Assembly (NCBI GenBank): GCA_014075295.1
Contig: CP046180.1
Span: 186,001-250,000 of the forward strand
Direction: 5' to 3'
Source of the DNA: Candidatus Mycalebacterium zealandia
Lineage (GTDB): Bacteria; Desulfobacterota_D; UBA1144; Nemesobacterales; Mycalebacteriaceae
DNA length: 64,000 nucleotides
In this document: positions 25,805 to 34,694 of the stretch, piece after piece
How positions within the stretch are numbered: the stretch's first letter is position 1
Layout: every line of letters starts with the position of its first letter
Position numbers and translations under genes: made by a program
The notes under the pieces: model-generated
What the model was told of the DNA's origin: nothing
What the model saw: the letters and a program-made list of their open reading frames with translations, nothing else
Database searches by the model: none

Positions 25805-26374
25805 ATGTATTCGCGCGGCGCGGCGGTTTTTCTCTCGGTGGTTTTCTCCCCGCCTCTTGTTGCCCTGTACGCACTGACTCTTCTCTATGAGCGTTTCGGG
25901 TTGCAATGGCCCGCCGTAATGGCGGCTTTTTTCGTTATGGGTCCCGCCCTTTACGTGCTGTTTCTGCTCGGCAGGGGATCGGTTTCGGACTTTCATATGA
26001 CAAACGGTTCGGAGAGAATCGGCCCCCTCAAACTGACGGTTTTAAGCGTCGCGGTCGGGCTCGGACTTATGATCCACTTCGGCGCCCCGGCCGCCGCCGT
26101 TGACTTCACTCTCGCCTGCCTCGTGGCGGTTTTCGCTTTCTACGCCGTAACTCTTTACTACAAAGTCAGCGCCCACTCCGCAACACTGGCGGCTTTTTGC
26201 GCGATGCTCACTTTTTTCCACAACTGGGATGCCGGTGTGGCGTCTGCCGCGCTTCTTCCTTTTGTGTCGTGGGCTCGCGTGCGCCTCAACCGGCACACAA
26301 CAATGCAGACGGTTACCGGCTGCCTGCTGGGTTGGTTCGCGGTATTCGCGCTTCTGAAAATCAAAGGATATTAA
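25805..26374 (+). CDS. PAP2-like integral membrane protein (probable lipid phosphatase)
   Basis: The 189-residue protein has about six hydrophobic segments. It carries polar motifs resembling type-2 phosphatidic acid phosphatases: SDFH...ERIGPL near residue 60, VSAHSATLAAF near 120 (compare PSGH), and RLNRHTTMQTVTG near 160 (compare SRx5Hx3D, with Gln in place of Asp). The match is partial, so a diverged lipid or polyprenyl-diphosphate phosphatase is the best reading. ATG 25805 is chosen; a TTG at 25793 is also in frame. It converges on a glycosyltransferase gene and the two stops share a 4-bp TTAA overlap. Confidence 0.62.
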   Translation: MYSRGAAVFLSVVFSPPLVALYALTLLYERFGLQWPAVMAAFFVMGPALYVLFLLGRGSVSDFHMTNGSERIGPLKLTVLSVAVGLGLMIHFGAPAAAVDFTLACLVAVFAFYAVTLYYKVSAHSATLAAFCAMLTFFHNWDAGVASAALLPFVSWARVRLNRHTTMQTVTGCLLGWFAVFALLKIKGY

Positions 26375-27369
26375 GCGGTTTCGCCGAGCGCGCTTTCAAA
26401 GATCTTATCAACTATGTCGTCCGAATTATCGCGATATTTCACCGCGCGCGGACTTGGGGAATTGACAAACTTTTCAAGTTTTTTAGCAAGGCGCGAAGCA
26501 ACCGGTTTTTCAACAATCGCGCCGATTTTTTCAAGCGCGGCGGCGTTGCATTTCTGTTCGTACTGCCCCTTCATCGGAGTTACGAAAAGTTTTTTACCGA
26601 GAAAAAGCGCTTCAGACGGGGTTTCAAAACCGCTGTTGCACAGCACTCCCTCGCACGCGCAGATGGAGTCCACAAAGGTGCCGTCTTCCACCGGAAAAAT
26701 CGAGACATTTCCTTTTTTCTCTTTTCTTGACGTGTGCTTTGAAAACACATGCCATTCCACATCAACATTGCGCAGATGCGGAACAATTTTCTCCGGCGCG
26801 AAAGAGGGCAGATAGACCGTGTAGTGTCCTTTGTTCGAACGGTCACGGTCACGAATCTGCTTCCTTATAACAGGCGTTTCTATGAAAGAGTCATATTTCT
26901 CAAAGTGGAGTCCGAGCGGAATTGAGACCGGCGCGTACCATTTCAAAACCGCCTCTGACAGACGGTCAACTTTTTCAGGTCTCGGTGTTTTTTCTGACGC
27001 AAAGGAGGTCTGGTGCGAAAGCGAAACGCATTTCTTTCCCTTAATAAGACACGCCCACGAGGAAACGGGTTCAAAATCGCTCACGACCACGTCGTATTTT
27101 TCAACGGGCAGTTTCGTAACGTTGGAAAACAACTCATGCGGCCGCGCTTTTTTGATTGAGGAAACAATATCAATTCCGCCCTTTTTGCCGAAAACAAAGC
27201 CCAGCCCGCGCGGCTTGAATTTTATTTCCGTTCCTATGTCTATTTCACTGTGAGACTCGCTCAGGCAGATGTCAACTTCAGCGCCCCGGAGTTTTAAAAG
27301 CGACACAATCTCTCGTGACCGGACGATATGTCCGTTTCCCGTTCCTTGAATGCCGTAAAGAACTTTCAC
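26371..27369 (-). CDS. Glycosyltransferase-like protein (MurG/TIGR00661 type, GT-B fold)
   Basis: The 332-residue product begins with the nucleotide-sugar transferase N-terminus KVLYGIQGTGNGHIVRS. Near residue 230-260 it has a C-terminal donor-site region of the form CNSGFETPSEALFLGKKL followed by PMKGQYEQKCNA, as in family 28 transferases. Substrate is unknown. I place the start at GTG 27369, immediately before the conserved KVLYG; TTG at 27390 would add seven residues. No good ribosome site favours either. It is divergent from dapL. Confidence 0.75.
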   Translation of the reverse strand: MKVLYGIQGTGNGHIVRSREIVSLLKLRGAEVDICLSESHSEIDIGTEIKFKPRGLGFVFGKKGGIDIVSSIKKARPHELFSNVTKLPVEKYDVVVSDFEPVSSWACLIKGKKCVSLSHQTSFASEKTPRPEKVDRLSEAVLKWYAPVSIPLGLHFEKYDSFIETPVIRKQIRDRDRSNKGHYTVYLPSFAPEKIVPHLRNVDVEWHVFSKHTSRKEKKGNVSIFPVEDGTFVDSICACEGVLCNSGFETPSEALFLGKKLFVTPMKGQYEQKCNAAALEKIGAIVEKPVASRLAKKLEKFVNSPSPRAVKYRDNSDDIVDKIFESALGETA

Positions 27370-27446
27370 TTCAAACCATAATATTTTCAATTCTCACAAA
27401 ATCAAAGTAGAATGGCGTAGCGCGCCTTTCGGCGGCGGGGTTCTTA

Positions 27447-28613
27447 ATGGAAATAAAGTGGTCTGACAGAATATCTGAACTGCCGCCCTACCTTTTTGCG
27501 GAGATAGACAAAAAGAAGGCGGAATGTATTGCCAAAGGGGTTGATGTGATAGACCTCGGAGTCGGCGACCCGGACATTCCCACGCCCTCTCATATAATCG
27601 GCGCGGCGGCAAAAGCTCTCAAAGACCCCGCGAACCACCGATACCCCTCTTACGCCGGAATGGCGGAATTCAGAGCCGCGGCGGCGGGATGGTTTGAAAA
27701 AAGGTTCGGTTTGAAACTCAATCCCGACACCGAGGTTCTCGCGCTTATCGGCTCAAAAGAAGGTGTCGCCCACGCACCGATGGCGTTTGTCAATCCCGGT
27801 GACCCGGCGCTTATTCCCGACCCCGGCTATCCCGTGTATCCGGTTTCAGTCGCGTTTGCCGGCGGCCGTCCGCATGTGATGCCGCTTTTGAAGGAAAACG
27901 GCTTCCTGCCGGATTTTGACGCCATTCCGTCTGAAGTCGCCTCGCGGGCGACCATGATGTTTTTGAACTATCCGAACAACCCGACCACCGCGATAGCGGA
28001 CGGCGCGTTTTTTGAAAAGGTCGTCCGGTTCGCGCACGATAACAACATAGTCGTCTGCCACGACGCCGCCTACACCGAAATCGCGTTTGACGGCTTTTCG
28101 CCTCCCAGTTTTCTCCAGACGCCCGGAGCCAAAGAGGTTGGAATTGAGTTCCATTCTCTCTCCAAAACATTCAGCATGACAGGCTGGAGAATTGCTTTCG
28201 CGGCGGGCTCGGAGCGGGCGATTGCCGCGCTCGGCAAGGTGAAAACCAACATAGATTCCGGCGCGTTTCAGGCGGTTCAAATGGCCGGCATTGAGGCGCT
28301 CACGGCTGAGGACCCCGGTTTTAAAGACAGAGCGGACACATACCGCCTCAGAAGGGACATTTTCTGCAAGGGGCTCGACAAGGCCGGACTGCCGTATCAC
28401 AAACCGCTTTCAACCTTTTATGTCTGGTTTGAAACGCCACCCGGCGTTACATCAGAGCAGTTTTCATCTATGCTTCTTGAACAGTGCGGCGTTGTGATAA
28501 CGCCCGGAAACGGCTTCGGTGAATTCGGGGAAGGCTATGTGCGCGCCTCAATAACATTTGACACGGAAAGAATAAGAGAGGCCGCGGACAGATTGGCGTC
28601 TCTGTCTCTCTAG
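27447..28613 (+). CDS. dapL: LL-diaminopimelate aminotransferase
   Basis: Converts tetrahydrodipicolinate directly to LL-diaminopimelate, bypassing the succinylase or acetylase steps in lysine and peptidoglycan synthesis. The 388-residue PLP enzyme has DLGVGDPDIPTP near residue 35, NHRYPSYAG near 62, LNYPNNPTTA near 170, and the PLP lysine in SLSKTFSMTGWRIAFA near 235. These features favour the DapL branch over a general aspartate aminotransferase. It precedes a glycosyltransferase 2 gene by 9 bases on the same strand. Confidence 0.87.
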   Translation: MEIKWSDRISELPPYLFAEIDKKKAECIAKGVDVIDLGVGDPDIPTPSHIIGAAAKALKDPANHRYPSYAGMAEFRAAAAGWFEKRFGLKLNPDTEVLALIGSKEGVAHAPMAFVNPGDPALIPDPGYPVYPVSVAFAGGRPHVMPLLKENGFLPDFDAIPSEVASRATMMFLNYPNNPTTAIADGAFFEKVVRFAHDNNIVVCHDAAYTEIAFDGFSPPSFLQTPGAKEVGIEFHSLSKTFSMTGWRIAFAAGSERAIAALGKVKTNIDSGAFQAVQMAGIEALTAEDPGFKDRADTYRLRRDIFCKGLDKAGLPYHKPLSTFYVWFETPPGVTSEQFSSMLLEQCGVVITPGNGFGEFGEGYVRASITFDTERIREAADRLASLSL

Positions 28614-28622
28614 GGCTTCGCT

Positions 28623-30104
28623 ATGCTGTCTGATATTCTTCGCCTGTCGGTTTTTTCCGTTGAGATTTTGTATTTCGCCTCCCTGCTGCTTATTTCCATT
28701 GTGGGTTTTCACTGGTATCGCCTTTGCTGGCTTTATATAAAAAACCGCAAACGCTCATCATTGCTTCCCCCTCCGCCGGACGTTTCCCCCCTTCCGTCCG
28801 TAACCGTTCAGATACCAGTCTATAACGAGGTCTATGTCATCAAAAGGGTCATAGAGGCGGTTTGCGCCATTGACTATCCCGCTCATCTGTTTGAGATTCA
28901 GGTGCTTGACGATTCAACCGATGAGACTTCCGAAATCGCCGGCGAGGTAATTGAGCGCGAAAAACAGCGCGGCGTGAACATAAGTCACATCCGTCGCCGG
29001 ACGCGGCGCGGGTTCAAAGCCGGCGCGCTCAAAGACGCGTTCGGGTCCGCGCGCGGCGAGTTTATCGCGCTTTTTGACGCTGATTTTGTTCCGCCTCGCG
29101 ACTTTCTACGGAGCATTCTGGGCTGTTTTTCAGACCCGCGCGTGGGCATAGCGCAGGCGTGCTGGGGGCATACAAATATGGAACAGTCTCTGCTTACGCG
29201 TCTGCAATCGGTTTTTCTTGACGGGCATTTCGTCATTGAGCAGGCCGGTCGCTCCGCTTCGGGGCTGTTTCTCAACTTCAACGGAACCGCTTCGGTAATA
29301 AGGAGGGAGTGTCTGGTTTCATCGGGCGGCTGGCACGAAGACACGATGGCGGAGGATCTTGACCTCAGTTGCCGCGCTCAATTGAAGGGGTGGAAAATAC
29401 AGTATTTAAAAGCCCTTGTATGCCCGGCGGAAATTCCGTCCGACATCGCGGCGTTCAAATCACAGCAACGCCGCTGGACGGGCGGGGGAGTGCAGAACGC
29501 GAAGAAGTTTTTCGCCGCGCTTATTTCAAACAAGGGGTTTTCCGCCGCTTTCAGGATTGAGGCGGCTTTCCACCTGTTGCGCAGTTTTTTGAGTCCGCTT
29601 TTTCATTTCTACCTGTTTTCAGCGGTCGTCATAGCGATTGTGGGAGGCGGTTTTCCGGCGTCCGCCTACAATATTGTGGGCGCGACCGCTTTCGCGGCAA
29701 GCGGTGGAATTTTTCTGTTCTACACGCTCGCGGTGTTGGAATCTTCTCCTGAAAGAAAAATCTGGAGATTTGCGGCTGTGCCGTTTGTCATTGTTCTGCT
29801 TTCGGGAATATCAATAAGCAACGCACAAGAGGTGTATCGCTGCCTCGCGGGAAGGGGCGGGGGTTTTGTGCGCACTCCGAAAACCGCTTCGGTGGCTCAG
29901 ACGGGGCATATTTACGGGCAGAAGTTTAATTTTACCGCGTTTTTAGAGTTGGCGGCGGCGGGCGCGCTTCTGTTCTGCGCTTTCGCGGGCGGAGTGAAGG
30001 ACCCGCTAATGAAGGGAATTCTGACCGCCTTTTCGGGCGCCTTTTTGTATGTCTTTTTCCTTTCGGTAAAAACCCACATTGGAAGGTTTTTTCGCGGGTC
30101 TTGA
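28623..30104 (+). CDS. Processive glycosyltransferase family 2 membrane protein (CslA/cellulose-synthase-like)
   Basis: The 493-residue protein has one N-terminal membrane helix (~10-35), a GT-A catalytic domain (~58-290) and four or more C-terminal helices (~310-490). Catalytic marks are QIPVYNE, VLDDSTDET, the DADF metal site near residue 145, the AEDLDLS acceptor-base motif near 243 and QQRRW near 282, the QxxRW motif of processive enzymes. The likely product is a beta-linked polysaccharide made at the inner membrane; the sugar is unknown. No BcsB, BcsC or Alg partner lies nearby. Confidence 0.86.
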   Translation: MLSDILRLSVFSVEILYFASLLLISIVGFHWYRLCWLYIKNRKRSSLLPPPPDVSPLPSVTVQIPVYNEVYVIKRVIEAVCAIDYPAHLFEIQVLDDSTDETSEIAGEVIEREKQRGVNISHIRRRTRRGFKAGALKDAFGSARGEFIALFDADFVPPRDFLRSILGCFSDPRVGIAQACWGHTNMEQSLLTRLQSVFLDGHFVIEQAGRSASGLFLNFNGTASVIRRECLVSSGGWHEDTMAEDLDLSCRAQLKGWKIQYLKALVCPAEIPSDIAAFKSQQRRWTGGGVQNAKKFFAALISNKGFSAAFRIEAAFHLLRSFLSPLFHFYLFSAVVIAIVGGGFPASAYNIVGATAFAASGGIFLFYTLAVLESSPERKIWRFAAVPFVIVLLSGISISNAQEVYRCLAGRGGGFVRTPKTASVAQTGHIYGQKFNFTAFLELAAAGALLFCAFAGGVKDPLMKGILTAFSGAFLYVFFLSVKTHIGRFFRGS

Positions 30105-30128
30105 CAAAACAAAACCTGAATTTAGTAT
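30101..30128 (+). promoter_or_regulatory. Promoter of the 30.2-kb aminotransferase gene
   Basis: A perfect TTGACA (30101-30106) overlaps the stop of the preceding gene. TAGTAT (30123-30128) follows after 16 bases. The ~55-base leader contains a small perfect hairpin TCCCG-ATA-CGGGA and a TGGAGG ribosome site. Confidence 0.6.
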
Positions 30129-30188
30129 ATGTCCTGATTTTAGGTGAGGTAGCAGTTTCCCGATACGGGAGTCCTTCTGGAGGTTTTT

Positions 30189-31361
30189 ATGTCAGAGTAC
30201 AGGTTCAGTTCAAGAACGAAGCATTTTGTTCAACCCAGACAGTGGGCGAGCATGAGGGTGGCAAAAGATATTGAGAAAAAGACGGGCAAGACCATAATCC
30301 ATTTTGAAAAAGGGGATTATCAGGGACCCGATTTTGACACTCCCCAACACATAATTGAGGCGACAACCGAAGCGGTTGAACAGGGCTATGTACGCTATGA
30401 CCCGGGTCCGGGACTTCCGGAACTCAGAGAGGCAATCGCGGAAAGAACAACCTCTCAGGGTCGCAAAACCGACCCTGAAGAAGTAATCGTAACCGCCGGA
30501 GCGAAACATGCGCTCACCGCGTCTCTGAACATCTTTCTTGAAGACGGCGACGAGGTGATATTCCCCAACCCCGGTTATCCGCCTGACGAAGTGTGGGCAA
30601 AGTATCTGGGAGCAAAGATAAAACACACGCCGCTTACCGACCCCGACTGGCAGTTTAATGTTAAGGAACTTGAATCCCTTATAACCCCGAAGACGAAGCT
30701 TCTCATAATAAACACTCCCCAGCGTCCCAACGGGCATTTGGTTGAAAACCCCGAAGAGATAGCCGAAATGTGCCAGAGGCACCCGGATCTGGTTGTTATA
30801 TCGGACGAGATTTTCTCTCAAGTAACCTTTGACAAGCCGCACAAAAGCATAAGCGCGGTTGACGGAATGGCGGACAGAACAATCGTCATTGACACATTTT
30901 CAAAAACATGGGCGATGACCGGATGGAGAATTGGCTGGGCGGTCGCGCCGAAGCCGATAGTGGAGAAGATGTCAATCTTCCTTCAGGACTCCATAACAAA
31001 TGTTGCCGCTTTGATACAGCGCGCCGCGTATTCCGCCCTTACGGGACCGCAGGACTGGGTTCACGAAAAGCACGGTCTTCTGCAAAAGAAAAGAGACAGA
31101 ATGATTGCCGCTCTGAATGAGGTTCCCGGAGTCAAATGCGACACGCCGGACGGGGCGTTTTACGCTTTTGCCGACATAACGGGAACGGGACTTACTTCGC
31201 AGGAATACACAGATCGCCTTGTTGAGCGCGCCGGAGTCGCAGTTGTCGCCGGAACCGCTTTCGGAGACAGGGGCGAGGGTTTTATACGCGTAACCTATGC
31301 GTGCTCTGATGAGGACATAGACGAGGGAACGCAAAGGATGAAAGACGCCGATTTGAAATAG
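30189..31361 (+). CDS. Class I/II PLP-dependent aminotransferase (aspartate aminotransferase-like)
   Basis: A 390-residue fold-type I aminotransferase with RYDPGPGLPELREAIA near residue 75 and NPGYPPDEVW near 125. The PLP lysine lies in DTFSKTWAMTGWRIGWA near residue 240, and the substrate-binding Arg in FIRVTYA near 372. The usual NxPxNPTG motif reads NTPQRPNG, a visible departure. Specificity is not clear; aspartate, alanine or an aromatic or branched substrate are all possible. It has its own promoter, and a terminator overlaps its stop, so it seems to be a single-gene unit. Confidence 0.83.
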   Translation: MSEYRFSSRTKHFVQPRQWASMRVAKDIEKKTGKTIIHFEKGDYQGPDFDTPQHIIEATTEAVEQGYVRYDPGPGLPELREAIAERTTSQGRKTDPEEVIVTAGAKHALTASLNIFLEDGDEVIFPNPGYPPDEVWAKYLGAKIKHTPLTDPDWQFNVKELESLITPKTKLLIINTPQRPNGHLVENPEEIAEMCQRHPDLVVISDEIFSQVTFDKPHKSISAVDGMADRTIVIDTFSKTWAMTGWRIGWAVAPKPIVEKMSIFLQDSITNVAALIQRAAYSALTGPQDWVHEKHGLLQKKRDRMIAALNEVPGVKCDTPDGAFYAFADITGTGLTSQEYTDRLVERAGVAVVAGTAFGDRGEGFIRVTYACSDEDIDEGTQRMKDADLK

Positions 31362-31370
31362 CGGCGTTTT
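31345..31370 (+). terminator. Intrinsic terminator overlapping the aminotransferase stop
   Basis: ACGCCG (31345-31350) pairs with CGGCGT (31362-31367) around an 11-base loop that holds the TAG stop, followed by TTT. It is short and only moderately strong, but it separates this gene from the phosphate regulon. Confidence 0.5.
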
Positions 31371-31393
31371 CTCCATTTTCCCTTCCTTCAACC

Positions 31394-31445
31394 TTAACTC
31401 TCAGTTAACGGATTTTTAACATTTCGCGGGTTTACTCCATAGTAA
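31394..31445 (+). promoter_or_regulatory. Pho-box-like triple repeat and pstS promoter
   Basis: TTAAC occurs at 31394, 31405 and 31416, exactly 11 bases apart, the helical spacing of PhoB/PhoP half-sites. The third copy, with the next base, reads TTAACA and can serve as a -35. TAGTAA (31440-31445) follows after 18 bases. This is the expected layout for an activator that replaces or overlaps the -35, and it directly precedes pstS. Confidence 0.7.
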
Positions 31446-31490
31446 TGCGGGACAATTTCCCGCCAATTTTCTTTGGAGGAAAAACAAGAA

Positions 31491-32468
31491 ATGTTGAGAA
31501 AAAGTTTTTATGTGTTTCTCATAGCAGTTTTCGTGTTGCCTTTCTCCGCTTTTCCGGCTTCCGCCGTGGTGGAAGTTGACCGGAACCTTCCCGTTTACAA
31601 AAAGACGAAAAAGATGGTTTCCGGGCAGATAAACAGCGTTGGTTCGGACACGATGAACAACCTGATGGCTTTGTGGTGCGAAGGATTTAAAAAACGCTAT
31701 CCCAGAGTCAAATGCCAGATAGAAGGCAAGGGTTCAAGCACGGCGCCGCCCGCGCTGATTAAAGGAACTTCACAGTTCGGACCCATGTCGCGGAAGATGA
31801 AGTCAAAAGAAGTCGACGCTTTTGAAGGGGAGTTCGGATACAAACCGATTGCCATACCGACAGCGGTTGACATGCTCGCGGTTTTCGTGAACAAGCAGAA
31901 TCCGGTTAAGTGTCTTTCCATAAAACAGATTGACGCCGCCTTTTCACAGACCCGTCGTTGCGGAGCCGAAACAGCCGCTACGAAATGGGAAGACATCGGC
32001 GTCAGTGGCTCGTGGGGATCACGCCCGATAACGCTTTACGGAAGAAACTCGGCTTCGGGCACTTACGGATACTTCAAGAAGACAGCGCTTTGCAAAGGCG
32101 ACTACTCCGACTCAGTCAAGGAGCAGCCCGGTTCCGCGTCCGTTGTTCAGGGCATAAGCAATGACAAATACGCGATAGGCTACAGCGGAATTGGCTACCA
32201 GACTTCCGGAGTCAAAGCCATAAAGCTTTCCAAAAAAGGCGGGAAATGCATTGAGCCGTCTCCCGACAAAAAGGGATATCCTCTGGCGAGGCATCTGTAT
32301 CTTTACATCAACAAGCCGCCCGGCAAAAAACTTGACACTCTGCGCAAAGAGTTCCTCAAGTTTGTTTTGAGCAAACAGGGACAGAGAGTTGTTGTCAAAG
32401 ACGGATACATTCCTCTGGACGACAAAACAGCTAGGAAACTCAGGAAGAAATATCTCGGAAGCAGATAA
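31491..32468 (+). CDS. pstS: Phosphate ABC transporter, periplasmic substrate-binding protein
   Basis: Captures phosphate in the periplasm for PstCA. The 325-residue protein has a signal peptide ending about residue 25 (ASA). Phosphate-contact loops are SVGSDTMNNL near residue 50, KGSSTAPPAL near 77 and GRNSASGTYGYF near 185. The ATG at 31491 has GGAGGA ten bases upstream. It is the first gene of pstS-pstC-pstA-pstB-phoU, preceded by the triple TTAAC repeat. The several cysteines of the mature part (in MALWCEG, KCQIE, KCLS, RRCGAE) are unusual for PstS and may form disulfides. Confidence 0.93.
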   Translation: MLRKSFYVFLIAVFVLPFSAFPASAVVEVDRNLPVYKKTKKMVSGQINSVGSDTMNNLMALWCEGFKKRYPRVKCQIEGKGSSTAPPALIKGTSQFGPMSRKMKSKEVDAFEGEFGYKPIAIPTAVDMLAVFVNKQNPVKCLSIKQIDAAFSQTRRCGAETAATKWEDIGVSGSWGSRPITLYGRNSASGTYGYFKKTALCKGDYSDSVKEQPGSASVVQGISNDKYAIGYSGIGYQTSGVKAIKLSKKGGKCIEPSPDKKGYPLARHLYLYINKPPGKKLDTLRKEFLKFVLSKQGQRVVVKDGYIPLDDKTARKLRKKYLGSR

Positions 32469-32504
32469 TTCTCCGACATGGAATCTCGCCCCGTGTGACT
32501 TGAT

Positions 32505-34694
32505 TTGAATACAAGAAAACTTTACGACAAAGTCGCCAGTTTCTTCATAGTGTTGGGAGGGGTGGCGATAATTACCGCGATAATCGCGGTTTTCGCTTTT
32601 ATACTCCTTGAGGTTCTGCCTCTTTTTTCAGACCCGTCATACGGTCCCCAAAAGAAATCCGTTGAGTCCCCGGTGTTTGCCGGGGCTCTCGGTATTGGGC
32701 TGGACGAACACCGCCAGACCGCTTACGCGGTTTTCCGCGACCGCGGCATACGGGTCTTTTCCGCGCAGACCGGCGAGGTTCTGAAAACCGTTCCGTCTTC
32801 CGCGCCCGCTTTGTCATTCGCGCTCTCATCGGATGCGGGCGAGTTTGTTATCGGCGGCGCGGACGGAAAAGCGCGGATCTTCTCCGTCTCCTCTGAAGAC
32901 ACATATCCGGACGGCGTCCAAAGGCGGGTTGCCGTTACAATTGAACCGGCCGCTGAAATTCCGGTCGCGAGTTCGGGACTTGAAACCGTCTCTTTCGCCG
33001 GAGACGGGGAGGGAGGATTTTCAGTCGCCGCGCTTTCGGCGGACGAAGGACTGTTTTTCGCTTCCGTTTCGGGTTTGGAAGAGGAGGAGAGTCTGTTTGC
33101 CGATGAAGAGCAACCCGCCTCTCCCGTTGAAGTTTTCGCGAGTGAAATAACGGGCGATGCGCGGGGCGAAACCGTTACCGCGCTTGCCTTTCTTGAAGGG
33201 ACGGATTTTCTTTACGCGGGTACGGATTCGGGACGAGTTCTGCAGTGGGACGCGTCCGGCGGGGGCGCGCCCGTTTTTCTCGGCTCGGTCCAAACCGGCG
33301 GGGGCGCGCCCGTTACGATGATGGGCGTTATTAACGGAGGGCGTTCAGTCGCCATAGGGGATTCCGAAGGCAACATTTCAGTCTGGTTCCGCCCCGTGGG
33401 CAAATCCTCCATTGAGCGCGTCCACAGTTTCCCCAAATTTGAGGGCGCGGTTAAAAGGTTTTCAAACTCGCTTAGAAACAGAGGTTTGACGGCGGCGGAT
33501 TCTCTGGGAAACATAGGCGTTTTTCACGCCACAACGGCAAAGAGGCGTTTGCTGATTGAGGGTTCACCGGTCTCCGCTCTGGTTATGACGCCCAAGGCGG
33601 ACGGTCTCGCGGCGGTGGAGAACGGCGCGCTCGTGCAGTGGGACATATCCAACAACTTCGGCGAAATCAGTCTCAAATCCATCTTCTCGCGCATGTGGTA
33701 TGAGGGGTACGACTCGGCGATTCATATGTGGCAGTCAACCGGCGGAACCGATGAGTTTGAACCCAAACTCGGTCTCGCGCCCATAATTTTCGGCACTTTC
33801 AAAGGGGCGATATACTCGCTTCTTTTCGCCGTGCCGCTTGCCGTTCTCGCCGCGCTTTGCGTCTCGCAGTTTATGCATCCGTCTTTCGGAAAGGTCATCA
33901 AGCCCGTCATTGAAATTATGGCGGGGCTTCCGAGTGTTGTAATCGGATTTTTCGCGGGTCTGTGGCTGTCGCCCGTTCTTGAAAAGATATTTCCCGCGCT
34001 TGTTGTGATGCCCTTTGTAATGATAGCGTTCGCGCTGTTTTCGCTCTATCTGTGGAAGAGATTTGGCGCTTCGCTCGCCGGCGGTTTCAGGCACGGCGCG
34101 GAATATCTGCTTCTCATTCCCGTTCTTGTCGCCGCGGTCGCGGTTTCGCTGTGGCTCAACTCTCCGGCGGAGGCGTTTTTCTTTCAGGGCGACTACAAGC
34201 AGTGGCTCGCCGCGATAGGTCTTGATTTTGACCAGCGCAACGCGCTTGTGGTCGGGTTCGCGATGGGGTTCGCGGTCATACCGATAGTTTTCACAATCGC
34301 CGAAGACTCAATGTCCGGCGTGCCGAAGTCGCTTGTCGCCGGGTCCCTCGCGCTGGGAGCAAGCAGATGGCAGACAGCCGTAAGAGTGGTTGTGCCGAGC
34401 GCGAGCCCGGGCATTCTTTCCGCCATTGTAATCGGCTTCGGCAGAGCGGTGGGGGAAACAATGATAGTCCTTATGGCAACCGGCAACACCCCTCTGCTTG
34501 ATTGGAACATCTTTAACGGTTTTCGCGCGATGTCGGCGAACATCGCGGTTGAACTGCCCGAAGCCCCGCACGGCGGCGGGCTTTACCGGCTCATATTTTT
34601 CACAAGTCTGCTTCTGTTTCTGTTCACCTTCTGCCTTAACACGGCGGCGGAGATTTTCAGAGGCAAGCTGGGAAGGAAATACGGCTCATCATGA
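32505..34694 (+). CDS. pstC: Phosphate ABC transporter permease PstC with a large beta-propeller-like insertion
   Basis: The 729-residue inner-membrane protein has a first helix (~12-38), then about 370 residues predicted outside the membrane, then the normal permease core (~430-729). The core has the EAA-type loop GASRWQTAVRVVVPSASPGI near residue 625. The insertion contains WD40-like blades (for example GGADGKARIFS, AGTDSGRVLQWD, IGDSEGNISVWF). Long PstC proteins with periplasmic insertions are known in some proteobacteria, whereas E. coli PstC has about 320 residues. The start is TTG at 32505 with a weak ribosome site. It overlaps pstA by ATGA. Confidence 0.9.
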   Translation: MNTRKLYDKVASFFIVLGGVAIITAIIAVFAFILLEVLPLFSDPSYGPQKKSVESPVFAGALGIGLDEHRQTAYAVFRDRGIRVFSAQTGEVLKTVPSSAPALSFALSSDAGEFVIGGADGKARIFSVSSEDTYPDGVQRRVAVTIEPAAEIPVASSGLETVSFAGDGEGGFSVAALSADEGLFFASVSGLEEEESLFADEEQPASPVEVFASEITGDARGETVTALAFLEGTDFLYAGTDSGRVLQWDASGGGAPVFLGSVQTGGGAPVTMMGVINGGRSVAIGDSEGNISVWFRPVGKSSIERVHSFPKFEGAVKRFSNSLRNRGLTAADSLGNIGVFHATTAKRRLLIEGSPVSALVMTPKADGLAAVENGALVQWDISNNFGEISLKSIFSRMWYEGYDSAIHMWQSTGGTDEFEPKLGLAPIIFGTFKGAIYSLLFAVPLAVLAALCVSQFMHPSFGKVIKPVIEIMAGLPSVVIGFFAGLWLSPVLEKIFPALVVMPFVMIAFALFSLYLWKRFGASLAGGFRHGAEYLLLIPVLVAAVAVSLWLNSPAEAFFFQGDYKQWLAAIGLDFDQRNALVVGFAMGFAVIPIVFTIAEDSMSGVPKSLVAGSLALGASRWQTAVRVVVPSASPGILSAIVIGFGRAVGETMIVLMATGNTPLLDWNIFNGFRAMSANIAVELPEAPHGGGLYRLIFFTSLLLFLFTFCLNTAAEIFRGKLGRKYGSS

